DNA from: Platerodrilus igneus
Lineage: Eukaryota; Arthropoda; Insecta; Coleoptera; Lycidae
Length of the DNA: 64,000 nt
Assembly: GCA_036346225.1 (NCBI GenBank)
Contig: JARFIW010000003.1
Span: forward strand, 8,770,001 to 8,834,000
Direction of reading: 5' to 3'
Positions 40,069 to 51,600 of this stretch are shown here, piece after piece (position 1 is the stretch's first letter; each line of letters starts with the position of its first letter). The notes below the pieces were generated by a model that was given only the letters and a program-made list of their open reading frames with translations, searched no databases and was not told the DNA's origin. Both the position numbers and the translations under genes were made by a program.

Positions 40069-42100
40069 TAATTCACATATCATTTTGTATTATACAGTCA
40101 CTATATACAGAGTACTAGAAATAATGTTTTGGTAAATTAGGTACATTAGTTTGTGCTGTCGTCATGTCGTTTGAGAATTGTCCTTGTGCGTAGGCACGTT
40201 TTTTGGTTTAATGGCTATTTTTATGTTGTATATCGACGTTGCAACGCAATGTAATTAGTTTTGTGTAGAGTAGGCGATACTTGTCGTTGTAGTTGATCGC
40301 TCAGCAGCACGTGAGTCTAGACGAGACTCGTGAGAAGTTGGTCGCTTAGCAGTGCGTAAGTCTAGACGAGATTCGAGGTGAGTTGTCGTTCCTAACAATT
40401 TTGGCATCACTAATTTAGAGTTTGGTGATGAGGAAATATTTTTTGTAAAGTAGTCTAGGTGAGGCTCGTGGAGAGTCTGTCATTCTAGCGAGTATATGCG
40501 TTGTGAAGCAATTTTTTGTTGTGTGCACAGCTTGATTATAACTTATTCCATCAGTTTGATTAGAGATTAACGAGAGTGTACCTGTACATTAATTTTTGTT
40601 AGCTATCGTCAAGATTAATTTCTTTTGAAAGTATAAAGCCGGAAAGTGGCATTTAAAGGACCTGAAACCTTTTTCGATAGTAGACCAAGAGGATGCCATT
40701 TTAATATAGTTAGCTGTTGCTCCCCAAATTAAGTTTGAAGTCAAGTATATCTTTTATCGTTTCGTTTAGTTTTTGTTTTTGTATAGAAGGATAAGAGGAA
40801 GAACCTCGTCTAAATTTTTTAGTATACGATTTCAATTTAATATCACATATTAGAGTAGGATTGTTGGAGTACAAAAAAACCTTGTTAGTAATACAGCGTG
40901 TTATTAGAAATCATTTTCCTGTGCGTATGTATTGTGTTGTTAAAAACACATTCCCTGTGTACACAATCTAACCTAAGAAGCAACTTGCCAATGCGTACGT
41001 ACCGTGTTCTCAAGAACACCTTTGTCTGTGTATGTGTGTGTGTGTGTATTCAGACCGTTAACACTAAAATTTTTTTTGTTTTTCTTCGTAGTTGACAGAC
41101 AAAATTTTGTTTGCCTCGTAATAACGTGTTAACTGGTATGAAATTTTTGTTGAGTTTGTGAGGAAGACGATTTTGTCCATTAAGGACGGGTCGTCTATTA
41201 TGTATGCAAAGGACCATGGTATGTTCTTTTCGTATTTAGGCATTCCATCAAGAAATGCGTAAGTCTAAACGAGACTCATGATGAGTTGGTCGTTCAGCGG
41301 TATGTACTTGGTTGAGCAGAATGTAATGATATTTTTTTCGAGTATTTAGTTTAGTGACGCTCGAGAGCAGTCGATCACTAAATAGTTAGAGAATAGTAAG
41401 TAAGCTTGTTGCTCACTCGTTGTTTAGTTTGGTTGCGTTTGTGCAGAAAGCACAATTAGTAGTAGAGTTAGCTACTCACTACCGAGTTGGAGTGTGAGAG
41501 TGAAGCAGGTGCTCACACCTTTTTTTGATGAATTTAAGTTAGTGCAAATTGCACAAGTAGAATTAGAGTATATTAAGTGAGTCAGTTGCTCACATTTCAA
41601 TTAGTGAAGTTGAGTAAGTGCTAATTGCACAATTTGAGTTAAGATATATTAAGACAGCCAGTTGCTCACAGTTTATTTGGTTATAGTGAGTAGGTGCTGA
41701 TAGCGCAAATGTTAGTGGAGTCGAAAATGCGATGAATTCACATTTGAATAGAGATTTAGAGTATTTTAGCAGGTCGCTAAAATAGTTGTGGCGGTAAGCA
41801 ATTAATGCTTACGTTTAGTGTAGTGGTAGAGTTGTGACGACACTTGATACTTTTGCTGGTGAGATATTTTGTTGCTGCCTTTTTTAAAAGAAAAGGGCTC
41901 TGGTTATTTTCTTCGGGTTGAGTTGTCATCACAATAATTAGTTTTGTATATAGTTTAGAGATCCGAATTTTTGGTAGTCTGGATACTATCTCTAGTATCA
42001 TTGTTGGTAGTTTCCGTTTAATATTAGTTTGGAGAGTTTCTCTCTTGTTTTTTGTTCTAGTTAGTAAAGTTTGATAAAGACCTGTGAATCTTGTTCATTT
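40069..42100. repeat. Region of diverged short repeats after gag
   Basis: GTCTAGACGAGACTCGTGAGAAGTTGGTCGCT-type units recur at about 40310, 40360, 40450 and 41262. A pair with TGTTNTNAAGAACAC..GTGTA lies at 40925-41035. Units with GCAAATTGCACAAGTAG and AGTCAGTTGCTCACA recur at about 41530-41710. No ORF is supported. It may be the 3' part and LTR of the gag element, but no second LTR is evident. Confidence 0.5.
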
Positions 42101-42968
42101 TTTTTTCATGAGAGTGTTGGTGTGCAATAAATTCTACCACTTGATATTTGTGAGGTTAGAAAACTTTGCAATTCCATTTTAGGATCTCCATTACTAGAGC
42201 ACTATAGGAAAGAAATTAAATGAGGGTAACATTTGTTACTATTTAGTTACCTTACACGCAAATATGATTTATTTCTATTCTTGTCCCTACTTACATGTCA
42301 AAAGTAATAATATAATTTCTTCGAATATAATTTAAATGAGTAGGATTTTTCAATTGTACTAAAAGTTAATAATACGTATCTGCTTGAGCTGCTTTCGAAT
42401 TACCAGACTAATATTTGTAATGTTATTAAGGAAACATTTAATCGGTGTAAGACAAAGGTTTCATAAAAAATTTGGTCACGTATTGAATACCTACTGATTA
42501 TTTTATTTCAACGGTATTAAAACGATACCAGCTGAGAAAGGGTAAAGTGCAATGTACGTATTGATTTCAGATGTTAGTTTTAGTGGTGGAATTTAGTGTT
42601 AACTTAATCATGAAATTTTAGTATTTTGATAGACAACAAAATGATTAAAGGAAAAATTGGTATTTAAGAGCGTTTCAGAAATGGGATTTAGAAAATCGTG
42701 TAGATCAATATGCGAAACGGAAAAGTTGAAGTGATACTATCATTGATGTATATAATTTACTGTTTTTCTTAGAATTTTTTTAGTAGTAGTTGCCCAATTG
42801 ATTCTAAAAAAATTCGGTTTTCTAAGGAATGTCGATATAGGAGTAGATAAGGTACCTATGTTCTAGCGCAAAAAACCGGTTTTCCCCATGTTAAATCCTA
42901 TAAGGAAATCTAAGGTCCGTTCTGGTCATTTTTGTACCAAGCATTGAAATCCCCATAAGGAGGAATTG
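42101..42968. other. AT-rich noncoding stretch
   Basis: Nothing recognised: no ORF, RNA gene or repeat. Confidence 0.5.
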
Positions 42969-43688
42969 AGGGTCAATTCAAGTCACTTTCCAATCCAACA
43001 TCCCGACTGGAGGAGTCTATTACATTAAGTTTTTAAGAATAGGACAACACTAGCTAACCTAACTCCTAACAAGTCCACATCCAACCTAGGTCGGAGGCAA
43101 TTTCACTCTATGAGGCAATTTCACCCTATGGGGCAATTTCACTCTATTCTGATGGAGGTAAATTCGCTCTAAAATAACTAGTCCTTATTTACAGAGTGGA
43201 GATGCACACCATTCTACAGATAAAAGTAGACTAATTGAAACAAATTAATTCCTTGCTTTTATACTATTTCATTAAAAATATATACAAAATATTTAATTAT
43301 ACATGACCCTATGTTTGAATATAATCCGTTTACAGAAATTGTTAATAGATTTATTCGCAATTAAATATTTTGTATATATATTTTTAATAAAATAGTATAA
43401 AAGCAAGGAATTAATGTTTCAATTAGTCTACTATCTGTCGAATGGTGCATCTCCACTCTGTAAATAAGTTCTAGTTATTTTAGAGCGAATTTACCTCCAT
43501 AAGAATAGAGTGAAATTGCCCCATAGTGTGAAATTGCCTGATAGAGTGAAATTTTCTCCGACCTAGGTTGGATGTTTACTGTGGGAGTTGACTAGTTGTC
43601 TGATGTAAAAGCAATGTAACTCCAGTCTAGTTGAACTGAATGCTCAGTGGATATCAATGTTGGTACAAAGTGAACCTGAATTGACCCT
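42969..43688. repeat. Long foldback (inverted repeat) element
   Basis: The core arms are 43077-43290 and about 43365-43575, starting ACATCCAACCTAGGTCGG and ending with its reverse complement. They match with few differences. Weaker pairing continues outward to AGGGTCAATTCA (42969) and TGAATTGACCCT (43677). The arms contain the short repeat GGCAATTTCAC(T/C)CTAT three times on the left. There is no ORF. It is probably a MITE or foldback transposon; no target duplication is obvious. Confidence 0.85.
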
Positions 43689-44858
43689 TGCAATTGCTAT
43701 TTATGAATTAGATAAAAATTAGGTCATTGTGAAAGGATATTCAGTCATTCCTAGTGATGGAGTCATATTTGAGACAGATTTTATTTTTAAAAATTTTCCT
43801 TGATATACTAAATTGAATAAGTGTTGTAGAAAAAAGTGGTTTATAGTATGACAAATTTAGGAAACCTGTACGGAATTACTGCCGTGTGGTTATAGTATCG
43901 AGGGAATTGCTGAGACAAGAAGGTTTGGCTCACCTTAATTATGATTGTAGAAAAGGCCTTTCAAGGTATATTGTAACTAATTTCAGCCATTTTAAATATT
44001 ATTTTTTGTAGTTTTAATATTTCTTCCGTAGGAACATACTTCCATATCACTGTAGTTAGCAGGTACGCTATAAAATCCCCCCAATGCAAACCTAAATTTA
44101 TAACGTATTCTCGTTTTAGCCGTAACATAACGTTACCACATTTCTTACCACGAGAAGGCGCTGAAGGATTCTTCAGGATTGCCATGAAGCTGTGACTAAA
44201 TGAACTAAGAAATTTAACCACTTACAATGTAATGTAGTATTAAATTTCTACAGTTTCTATTATCAATTATCTTCTTACCAATTAAAGATTTTCTTTGTTA
44301 GATGATTTTCTAACAATAATTTTAATATTTTGATTTTTAATGTAGCATAATCTATAAAAAAAAAATGGTTAGGTTCCACCACGGGCCCATTTTTTGTTAT
44401 TCGTTTTCAACTTAATCTAATCAACACAAGTGGAAAAGGCAAAATAGCAATACCATACCAATTAGATTGCAACGCCATTTTAGTATATGTACAAAGGTCA
44501 TGCTGTGTAATCACCCTTATACAATAACTGGAGTGTACAATAAAACGGGAATAATTATAATCACGTCTGGCATACAAATTAAGAGCTGGCTCTAGTTAAA
44601 TAATTCTTTTAAGACATTTTTCGCAATACGTTTTGAGCATGTACAGATGATTTAGAGATTCTGCGGTTTGCGGTGTTCAAAGGTGCAAAGTTATGAGCTC
44701 TAGGCAATTAGTACAAAGATAACGGTGTAATTAATAAATTAATTAGTATTCTGCCACCATTACATGACTACCTTAGAGACTCCTTGTAAAGCTAAATCTT
44801 TTAAGTATTATGATCCTAGCATAATCTAGGGATTAGAAAGGTAATTAAGCTTACTCAC
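43689..44858. other. Noncoding stretch, probably intron of the minus-strand gene
   Basis: It lies downstream of the donor site of the adenylate-cyclase-like exon. A minus-strand 86-codon frame at 43961-44221 does not match the expected next part of such an enzyme. Nothing else is recognised. Confidence 0.45.
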
Positions 44859-45401
44859 CTGACGTACAAGATGTATTTCAGATTTTGGCAATCCAATAAT
44901 TGCGACGAGATACGAAGCACACGTTCCAATACTGAGCATTATACAGTATCTTAACCGCAATGGTAGAGTAACATAAATCAAATAATCCAGTAACAAAGCC
45001 CATCCCAATCCTTCCCTTGAGGTAACTTCGTTCTTTTTCAAAAATATCGAGACGAGTAGCTGAGCGTTCGCTATATGCCAGGAGATATGAGGCAATATTG
45101 CCCATAGGGAACACTTTTCTATTCCTTTCTTGCACAAAATCAGTAAACTACAATTAATCATCAAAAAAGCACCAATTGCACTGTAAATTATTATATCTTG
45201 TCCACTTGGAATGATCAATATATATAAATCGAACAAAAGTGCAGCAATTAGAAAACATTCTAATCCTGTGCGCTTCTGTTTAACACTATAAGTTTGATAG
45301 AGCTTTTCTAATGCGGAATCTTTGAAAGAATTACACAAGAAAAATCGGCACTGTATCTTATCCGCTATAAGGGCATCTGCTTGATCCCCCATATTAAACA
45401 T
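44859..45401 (-). CDS. First coding exon of a membrane adenylate cyclase-like gene
   Basis: ATG at 45401, then exactly 181 codons to CAG|GTGAGTAAG at 44858, a strong phase-0 splice donor. The protein begins with a soluble stretch (CNSFKDSALEKLYQTYSVKQ) and then has about five hydrophobic segments (roughly 48-65, 70-90, 98-120, 132-147 and 152-171). It ends GLPKSEIHLVRQ. Spacing and words such as LIYVTLPLRLRYCIMLSIGT fit the first six-helix bundle of class III adenylate cyclases, which make cAMP from ATP at the plasma membrane. The catalytic domains would lie in later exons, outside what I can find. It may be an Ac13E/ADCY9-type member, which is a guess. The good donor and lack of decay mark it as the best host-gene candidate in the window. 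Confidence 0.65.
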
Positions 45402-47147
45402 CAATTGTTTTCAGCTTTTAAGTTTTCTGAACGTGCGTTGGAACGTTTGGAGATTGTTCTGACATGAAGTACTTTGTAACAGCTTTCATCTTTTCCGATT
45501 ATGTAGTTTAAATTTTCCGGCTACAAACCAATTCTTGCAAAATAAATTTTCAATTTACGGTTCATTGAGGCTGCTAGAACTACAACTGCACTTTCGTCGC
45601 ATCGAAGAGCAGATAAGGAAATCTCGTTAGAGGCGATTCTAATTAATTTAACTCTTAGTAACGTATCAGTACAGATTACTTGAACTAAAAGCTACCAGCT
45701 TTCCCTGCCGCAGCACTTATGCTGACATGTTAAAAGCTTTCAGATGTAGCTTCTCCAATTGCGTTTGAGCTTTTATGTGACTTCAAAAGGATTTAAAATT
45801 TAAATCAACCGCTCTTATACAAGAGAACGAGTGAAGGTAGTGTAAAACACATAATAATTTAACACGTTTGAGGTTAGTGGAATTACGCAGACTTAGTGCT
45901 AGAATTCAAAAACGTGTTGTTTTTAATTTTGATAAGCTCAGATAAACCTAATTTAAAGATCGGCGAAACTTGCGGGTCTTGTCATTCTATATGGACTAAT
46001 TTTTCGAAATTCACAAGTATACAGCAACTTTAATTTTATAAAAAAAACAGTTTAGTGCTTAAAATGATTTTAGTTGTGAATAAAACCATGTGAAATTTTG
46101 ACGCAACGACCAGAAAAATCGACAAAGGTGAAATTAAATAAAGTTCCTGGTTAGTAGCAATCATCAGACAATAAACACTTGCCATGCACGTGAGTCGTTG
46201 TTTGGTTGCTACATAACCTCTTAGCACGCACGTATATTGATTTCCCGGAATTGCAGATGAAACACGCCCGGAATGAATCCGGTGACCGAAGAAAGCTCAC
46301 TGCGACCCAGCGTTGACGCTCCCAGAACGTTCCATTGCAGTGCACCTGCGCTTTCAAAAACGCCTAATTAAAGTAAAAAAGCTTTCAAGCTACGTAAGAA
46401 GCAAGTTTTTGGTGACAGCAGCCAGCTTGATATAAATTTGTGTAATGTGCGAAATTGTTTTCTGGGGTTGACGGGTATTTTGACATAAGATTTGATGTCT
46501 CATTCAAGACATTTTTTTAAATGTTTGGAGTTATTTAATTTTTGTAATCGACACAACTTCTCTTTCTTCTTGTTTTTTATTTGTCGGAGCTTTAACAACA
46601 GAAGCCCTTTTCTAAAACCGCATTCTTTTGGACTACAAAGACAAAGACGTCTTTGTTTAGAAAAATTAACCTGTGGAAAATGAAGCAGCCAGAGCTGAAG
46701 TTAGTGTTCTCAATTGTGTATTCTATCTTAGTCAAACCATACCAAACACTAATTTCGATTGTCTTGTTACCGAATAAATCTACAAAGCTTGTCTAAAGTT
46801 ATAATGGACGTCACTGAACATCGCAAGTTTGCAAGTAGTTAAACAGTATTAATGCGTACCATTTCTGAGCATCACGCTAAGTAATTTGTAGTTTGTCTTT
46901 AATAAGTTTTGTAAACTTAAATGCTCCTAAAATTTACGATTGGAGCTGTATTTACGCTGAAAGCTCTGAAAAAATAAAGCTCTATTCTTATGGCAGAGAC
47001 CATAAGGGTTGTCTTATTTTCTACTTTAAAATCAAATTGTCTTATTGCTTTATGGATCATCTAGCACATCTAACTATTTATACTTGACATCAACTAAACC
47101 TACAGAATCACAGATTCCATCTGCATTTTAGCTCTTTCAATTGTCGA
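45402..47147. other. Noncoding stretch upstream of the adenylate cyclase-like exon
   Basis: It may hold the promoter or 5' UTR of that gene. No ORF with a motif, no TATA that stands out and no repeat. Confidence 0.45.
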
Positions 47148-47151
47148 ACGT

Positions 47152-48391
47152 TGCTACGTACTATGACGTAGCCGGAAGAAAACGTAGATATACTAGGCTA
47201 ACTACCAATTATGGAGAGGGGAGGGGTTCCTAGCAACACAAAAATAATACATCGCCAACAATTTTCTATTTACAATAAAAAACACAAATATAAAAATTTT
47301 TATCGAAACCGCAAAACATAATCAACTAAGGTTACTATTTAATAAAATAATTTTACTCAATGGACAAATTCACTAATTGTTCCACGAAGTGCGCAATTCA
47401 TAGCTAACATGCAATAAATCTAATCAGTACCAAAAAGAATAACGCTGTTACTTTCGTATAAGCAGATAGGTTAAGTACAAAAAGCAAAAGCAATAAAGTT
47501 CGAAACTTTTCTAGTAAGAATTTTATGAGAACAAACAGCGTATCTAATTTCAAATTGGGTTTATCCCTGGGTATGTTAGCAAAGGAAAACAAGTCACATA
47601 CATGTGTCGGGATACTTATCTGGTCAGCCCCCAGAAACAAATTCACACAGCATGCCGCGGTAGTCAGCAACAACCATGCTACTACCGTAACTGCAACGGT
47701 GGTCTGCATGCTAGAGCGGTTGATCTACATCAAAGAATAATCGGGCTACGCAACAAGCAATTTAGCCTCCAGCTAAGAGCTAAAAAAAAACTTACTAATA
47801 TTAACAACTCAGAAGCGCTTTCCGATACACATCAAATCTACACATTTGATAGAGGAGAAACGTGCATCGCTCTTGGAGTAACAGAACGAGTAGTTTTTAC
47901 AAGTGCAGAAGCTGCAGAATCAAAGTGCAAAAGGAGTTCAAAATAACACGAACTTGAAAAACAAACATCCGCGTTATCGAAACGCGATTGAAACTAGAAA
48001 ACACGGTTTTACCGGAGAATAGTAGGATATATTATTTCGACGAATCTTTAGATGGGAAACCCACTAGAACGCAATTATACGTTATCGAAAGGTATAACGC
48101 GCTCACGGATACCTAACAGGAACTTGACTAATTAATTATAGCCTAAACTTGTCGTTTCTAAACAACTAGATTTACATTGAGAAATTTTTAGAAAGAGTAT
48201 TTGTTATTAATTATGCGGAAGGATTTAACAATAGACATGGAATTTATACGAAGGGATTTGAGTTGAAAATTATGGTAAAGCCAGCTTATCTGAACAGGTA
48301 CAAAATATTGGGTATTGTTGGAGAATTTAATACTAGAAAAGGGAATTTATGTAAATAAAATAACCAATTGTTGCCGAAAATGAACGTAACA
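47152..48391 (-). repeat. 3' LTR (minus orientation)
   Basis: On the minus strand it reads TGTTACGTTCATTTTCGG.. to ..ACGTAGCA. It differs from the partner by an extra segment of about 100 bp near 47815-47920 and several small indels, so the element is not very recent. Confidence 0.88.
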
Positions 48392-50426
48392 AATTCCACC
48401 CCAGCAAAATTATAAGGTCGGGGTAGAGATTCAAAAGTACGGGAAAAGGCAGAACTAAACACAAAAAAAAACAAACAAACAAAAAAGAATTCGCTTAAAA
48501 CTAAAAGAAAACTCGTTACGAAAACAAAAGAAACAAAAAAAAACACCCAACAAAACACAAAAAGCTTTTATCCGGCTCGATGTGCCAATAATAGAAAGGG
48601 AGAAAAAGAAGAAGAGAAAAAAAGGGAAGATGGGTAATAAGTAATCAAGGAGGACTAAGGTGGAACGGCCTCAACTATGGTAACCAAAACCGAAGAACCG
48701 GACAAAAGAGTAGCTAACTAGTCCTAGAGTCGACTAAGTCGTGGAACGAAAGATGGACTAGAAAGCACCTACCACAGGAGCGGATGGACGAAACACAATC
48801 GGAATAGGGACCGACAGCAAAGAAGACCAGCAAGAGGATATGGAAAGGAAAGTGGAACGAAAGGAACGAGAAAAAGGAAAAAACCAAAAAAAACACCAAC
48901 ACCAAGTACAAACCCAAAAAAAACTAAAATCGTACAAAAGAAAATAAAACAGAATCCCAATGTAATTATGTACGAGTAGGTGTGTGCGTGTGCGTGCGTG
49001 TGTGTGTATGTGTATGAGGGTGTAAGAAGTGTGTGTGTATGTGTTATGCGTGTATAAAGTGTGCGTGTGTGTATATATTGAACCGCTGTAAGGCCGTACC
49101 ATGGGACTATTCTATTCCCGGACACACACGGGTGAAAGAAAAAGGAAAAAGGTGAACCAAGTAAAACAGGAAAGTAAAACGAAATCGTAAAGTCCGGAAA
49201 TCAAAACCTAAGGAGAGCAAAGTCGGCATAAAAAGGGCGCGAGAACTAAATATTGGGCTTAAGGCGTTTACGCCGCCATAAGGAAAATTAAACGAGATCA
49301 AGGACCTAAGGACTTCACCGACATACATCTTCCGGTTCTGACTCAGTATATACAAATTTCTTCCTTTTATGAACAGTTTTCCGCAAAACAGGGACAGCAG
49401 GGGATGTAGTAGTGATAGTACGCGATATAGGAGGTCGCAAGGGGATTTTAGAAAATTCAAAACGAGTTAAGGAAGAAGGTTGGTTGTTGTTAGGATTGGA
49501 GGTAAGAAAGTCAACGGTAGAAAAGGAAAAAGTATTGGCTGTACGAGAATTAATCTTACGAAAAGGAACACAAGCGGAGCACACTTCAGTTACGTTAACT
49601 AGAGGGACAGAAGTAGATAAAATTTCAAGGACGTTAGATAAAGGATTAGAAATATTACAGTTAGGAAAGAAAACAGCATTGGCTGTAAGAATATCAACCC
49701 TAGGAAAAGGAGTAGAATCCGCTAACACTTCAGTAACATTACATAAAGGAACAGAATCAGGTAGAACTTTGACGACGACAGCAACAGGCATCGCCGCTAT
49801 GGGTTCACTAAGTTCAACAGGACCTTCTCTGGCTAAATTAGAAGTTATCGCCAATTTAGCTACAGCTGTTGTTGTAGGTAGGATAGCAATTTCTTGAGTT
49901 AAATCATTTAAGAAAGCAGGAAATTTCAGAAATACCAATGAAAGCCAAACAACAAAATAGAAATTAGAATGGGGCTGTAGTATAAAAGAAAAATCGGAGA
50001 AAGAAAACTAACTCTAGACTTGGCTGGGAGAACAAAATATACAGAGAGGGAAGGAAAAAAGAATTTTGGGCGCCAGCGTTTTCAATGGACTAGGATTATT
50101 GGCGAAAACACAAGTCCAATAATCTGAAATTACCCAACCGATGATATTGAGCGATTAGGAAAGAAAACCAAACTAAAATTTAAGGAGTTCGAACTACATG
50201 TGGGGGACAGCAAAAAGTCGAAAGAAAAAAGGAAATAACAGTTTGAACGTAAAGGAAGGAAAAACAAGTAGCATCAGGTGGAGAAATGCGCGTAATACAA
50301 GAAATTAGACAGTAACAACCAACAAAAAAAATCGGACCAGGAATTAAGCGAAACGAAACAAAATCGGTGCACAAAAAAAATTAACTAAATCAAACTTGCA
50401 GCCCCACGCCAGGGCGTCAGAAATTG
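48392..50426 (-). other. LTR-element internal region with a repeat-containing ORF
   Basis: The minus-strand ORF at 49315-49938 (207 codons) contains a repeat of about 45 residues: SVPLCNVTEVLADSTPFPRV..ANAVFF and SVPLVNVTEVCSACVPFRKI..ANTFSF. It ends in a basic then acidic tail (HKRKKFVYTESEPEDVC). It is not a recognisable Gag. A GT-rich run lies at about 48975-49075. The rest is A-rich on the plus strand without genes. Confidence 0.55.
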
Positions 50427-51596
50427 TGCTACGTACAATAACGTAGCCGGAAGAAAACGTAAATAATTCAGGCTAACTACCACTGCGGAGAAAGGAGGGG
50501 TTCCTAGCAACACAAAAATAATACATCGCCAACAATTTTCTATTTACAATAAAAAACACAAATATAGAAATTTCTATCGAAACAGCAAAATAAAATCAAC
50601 TAAGGTTAATATTTAATAAAACAATTTGACTATATGGACAAATTCACTAATTGTTCCACGAAGTGCACAATTCGTAGCTAACATGCAATAAATCTAATCA
50701 GTACCAAAAAGAATAACGCTGATACTTTCGTATAAGCGGATGGGTTACGTACAAAAAGCAAAAACATTATAGTTCGAAACTTTTCTAGTAAAGATTTTAT
50801 CAGAACAAACATTAGCGTATCTCTTTTCAAATTGGGTTTATTCCTGGGTACGTTAGCAAAAGAAAACAAGTCACATGCATCTGTCGGGATACTTATCTGT
50901 TCAGCCCTCAGAAGCGAATTGACACAGCATGCCGCGGTAGTCAGCAACAACCATGCTACTACCGTAACTGCAACGGTGGTCTACATGCAAGAGCAGTTGA
51001 TCTACATCAAAGAATAATCGGGCTACGCAACAAGCAATTTAGCCTCCAGCTAAGAGCTAAAAAAGAAAATCTTACTAATATTAACAACTCAGGAACGCTG
51101 CAGAATTAATGTTCTACAAGGAGTTCAAATTAACACGAACACGAAAAGCGAACGTCCGCGTTATCGAAACGCGATTGAAACTGGAAAACACGGTTTTACC
51201 GGAGAATAGTAGGATATATTATTTCGACGAATCTTTAGATGGAAAACCTACTAGAACGCAATTATACGTTATCGGAAAGTATAACGCGCTCACGGATACC
51301 TAACAGGATCTTGACTAATTAATTGTAGCCTAAACTTGTCGTTTCAAGACAACTAGATTTACGTTGAGAAATTCTTAGAAAGAGTATTTATTATTAATTA
51401 TGCGGAAGGATTTAACAATAGACATGGAATTTACACAAACGGATGATAAATTAACAACAGATTTGAGTTGAAAATTATGGTAAAGCGAGCTTATCTGAAC
51501 AGGTACAATATATCGGGTATTGTTGGAAAATTTAATACTAGAAAAGGGAATTTATGTAAATAAAATAACTAATTGTTGCCGAAAATGAAGGTAACA
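50427..51596 (-). repeat. 5' LTR (minus orientation)
   Basis: Direct copy of 47152-48391 lacking the segment of about 100 bp, with TGCTACG..GTAACA ends on the plus strand. Confidence 0.88.
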
Positions 51597-51600
51597 ACGT

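Larger units (their letters stand above)
47152..51596 (-). mobile_element. Non-autonomous LTR retrotransposon
   Basis: Two direct LTRs (47152-48391 and 50427-51596) flank about 2.0 kb of internal sequence. The whole is bounded by ACGT at 47148-47151 and 51597-51600. Orientation is minus: next to the right LTR the minus strand has a PBS-like TGACGCCCTGGCGTGGGGCT, and next to the left LTR a purine-rich GCTGGGGTGGAATT before TGTTACG. No protease, RT, RNase H or integrase motif is present inside, so it needs a helper. The PBS and LTR tip relate it to the remnant at 29826. Confidence 0.85.

Noticed and set aside
47404..47709. 101-codon hydrophobic minus-strand ORF, with a similar one at 50678-50950
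   Set aside because: Lies inside the two LTRs and is conserved only because the LTRs are copies; no known domain.
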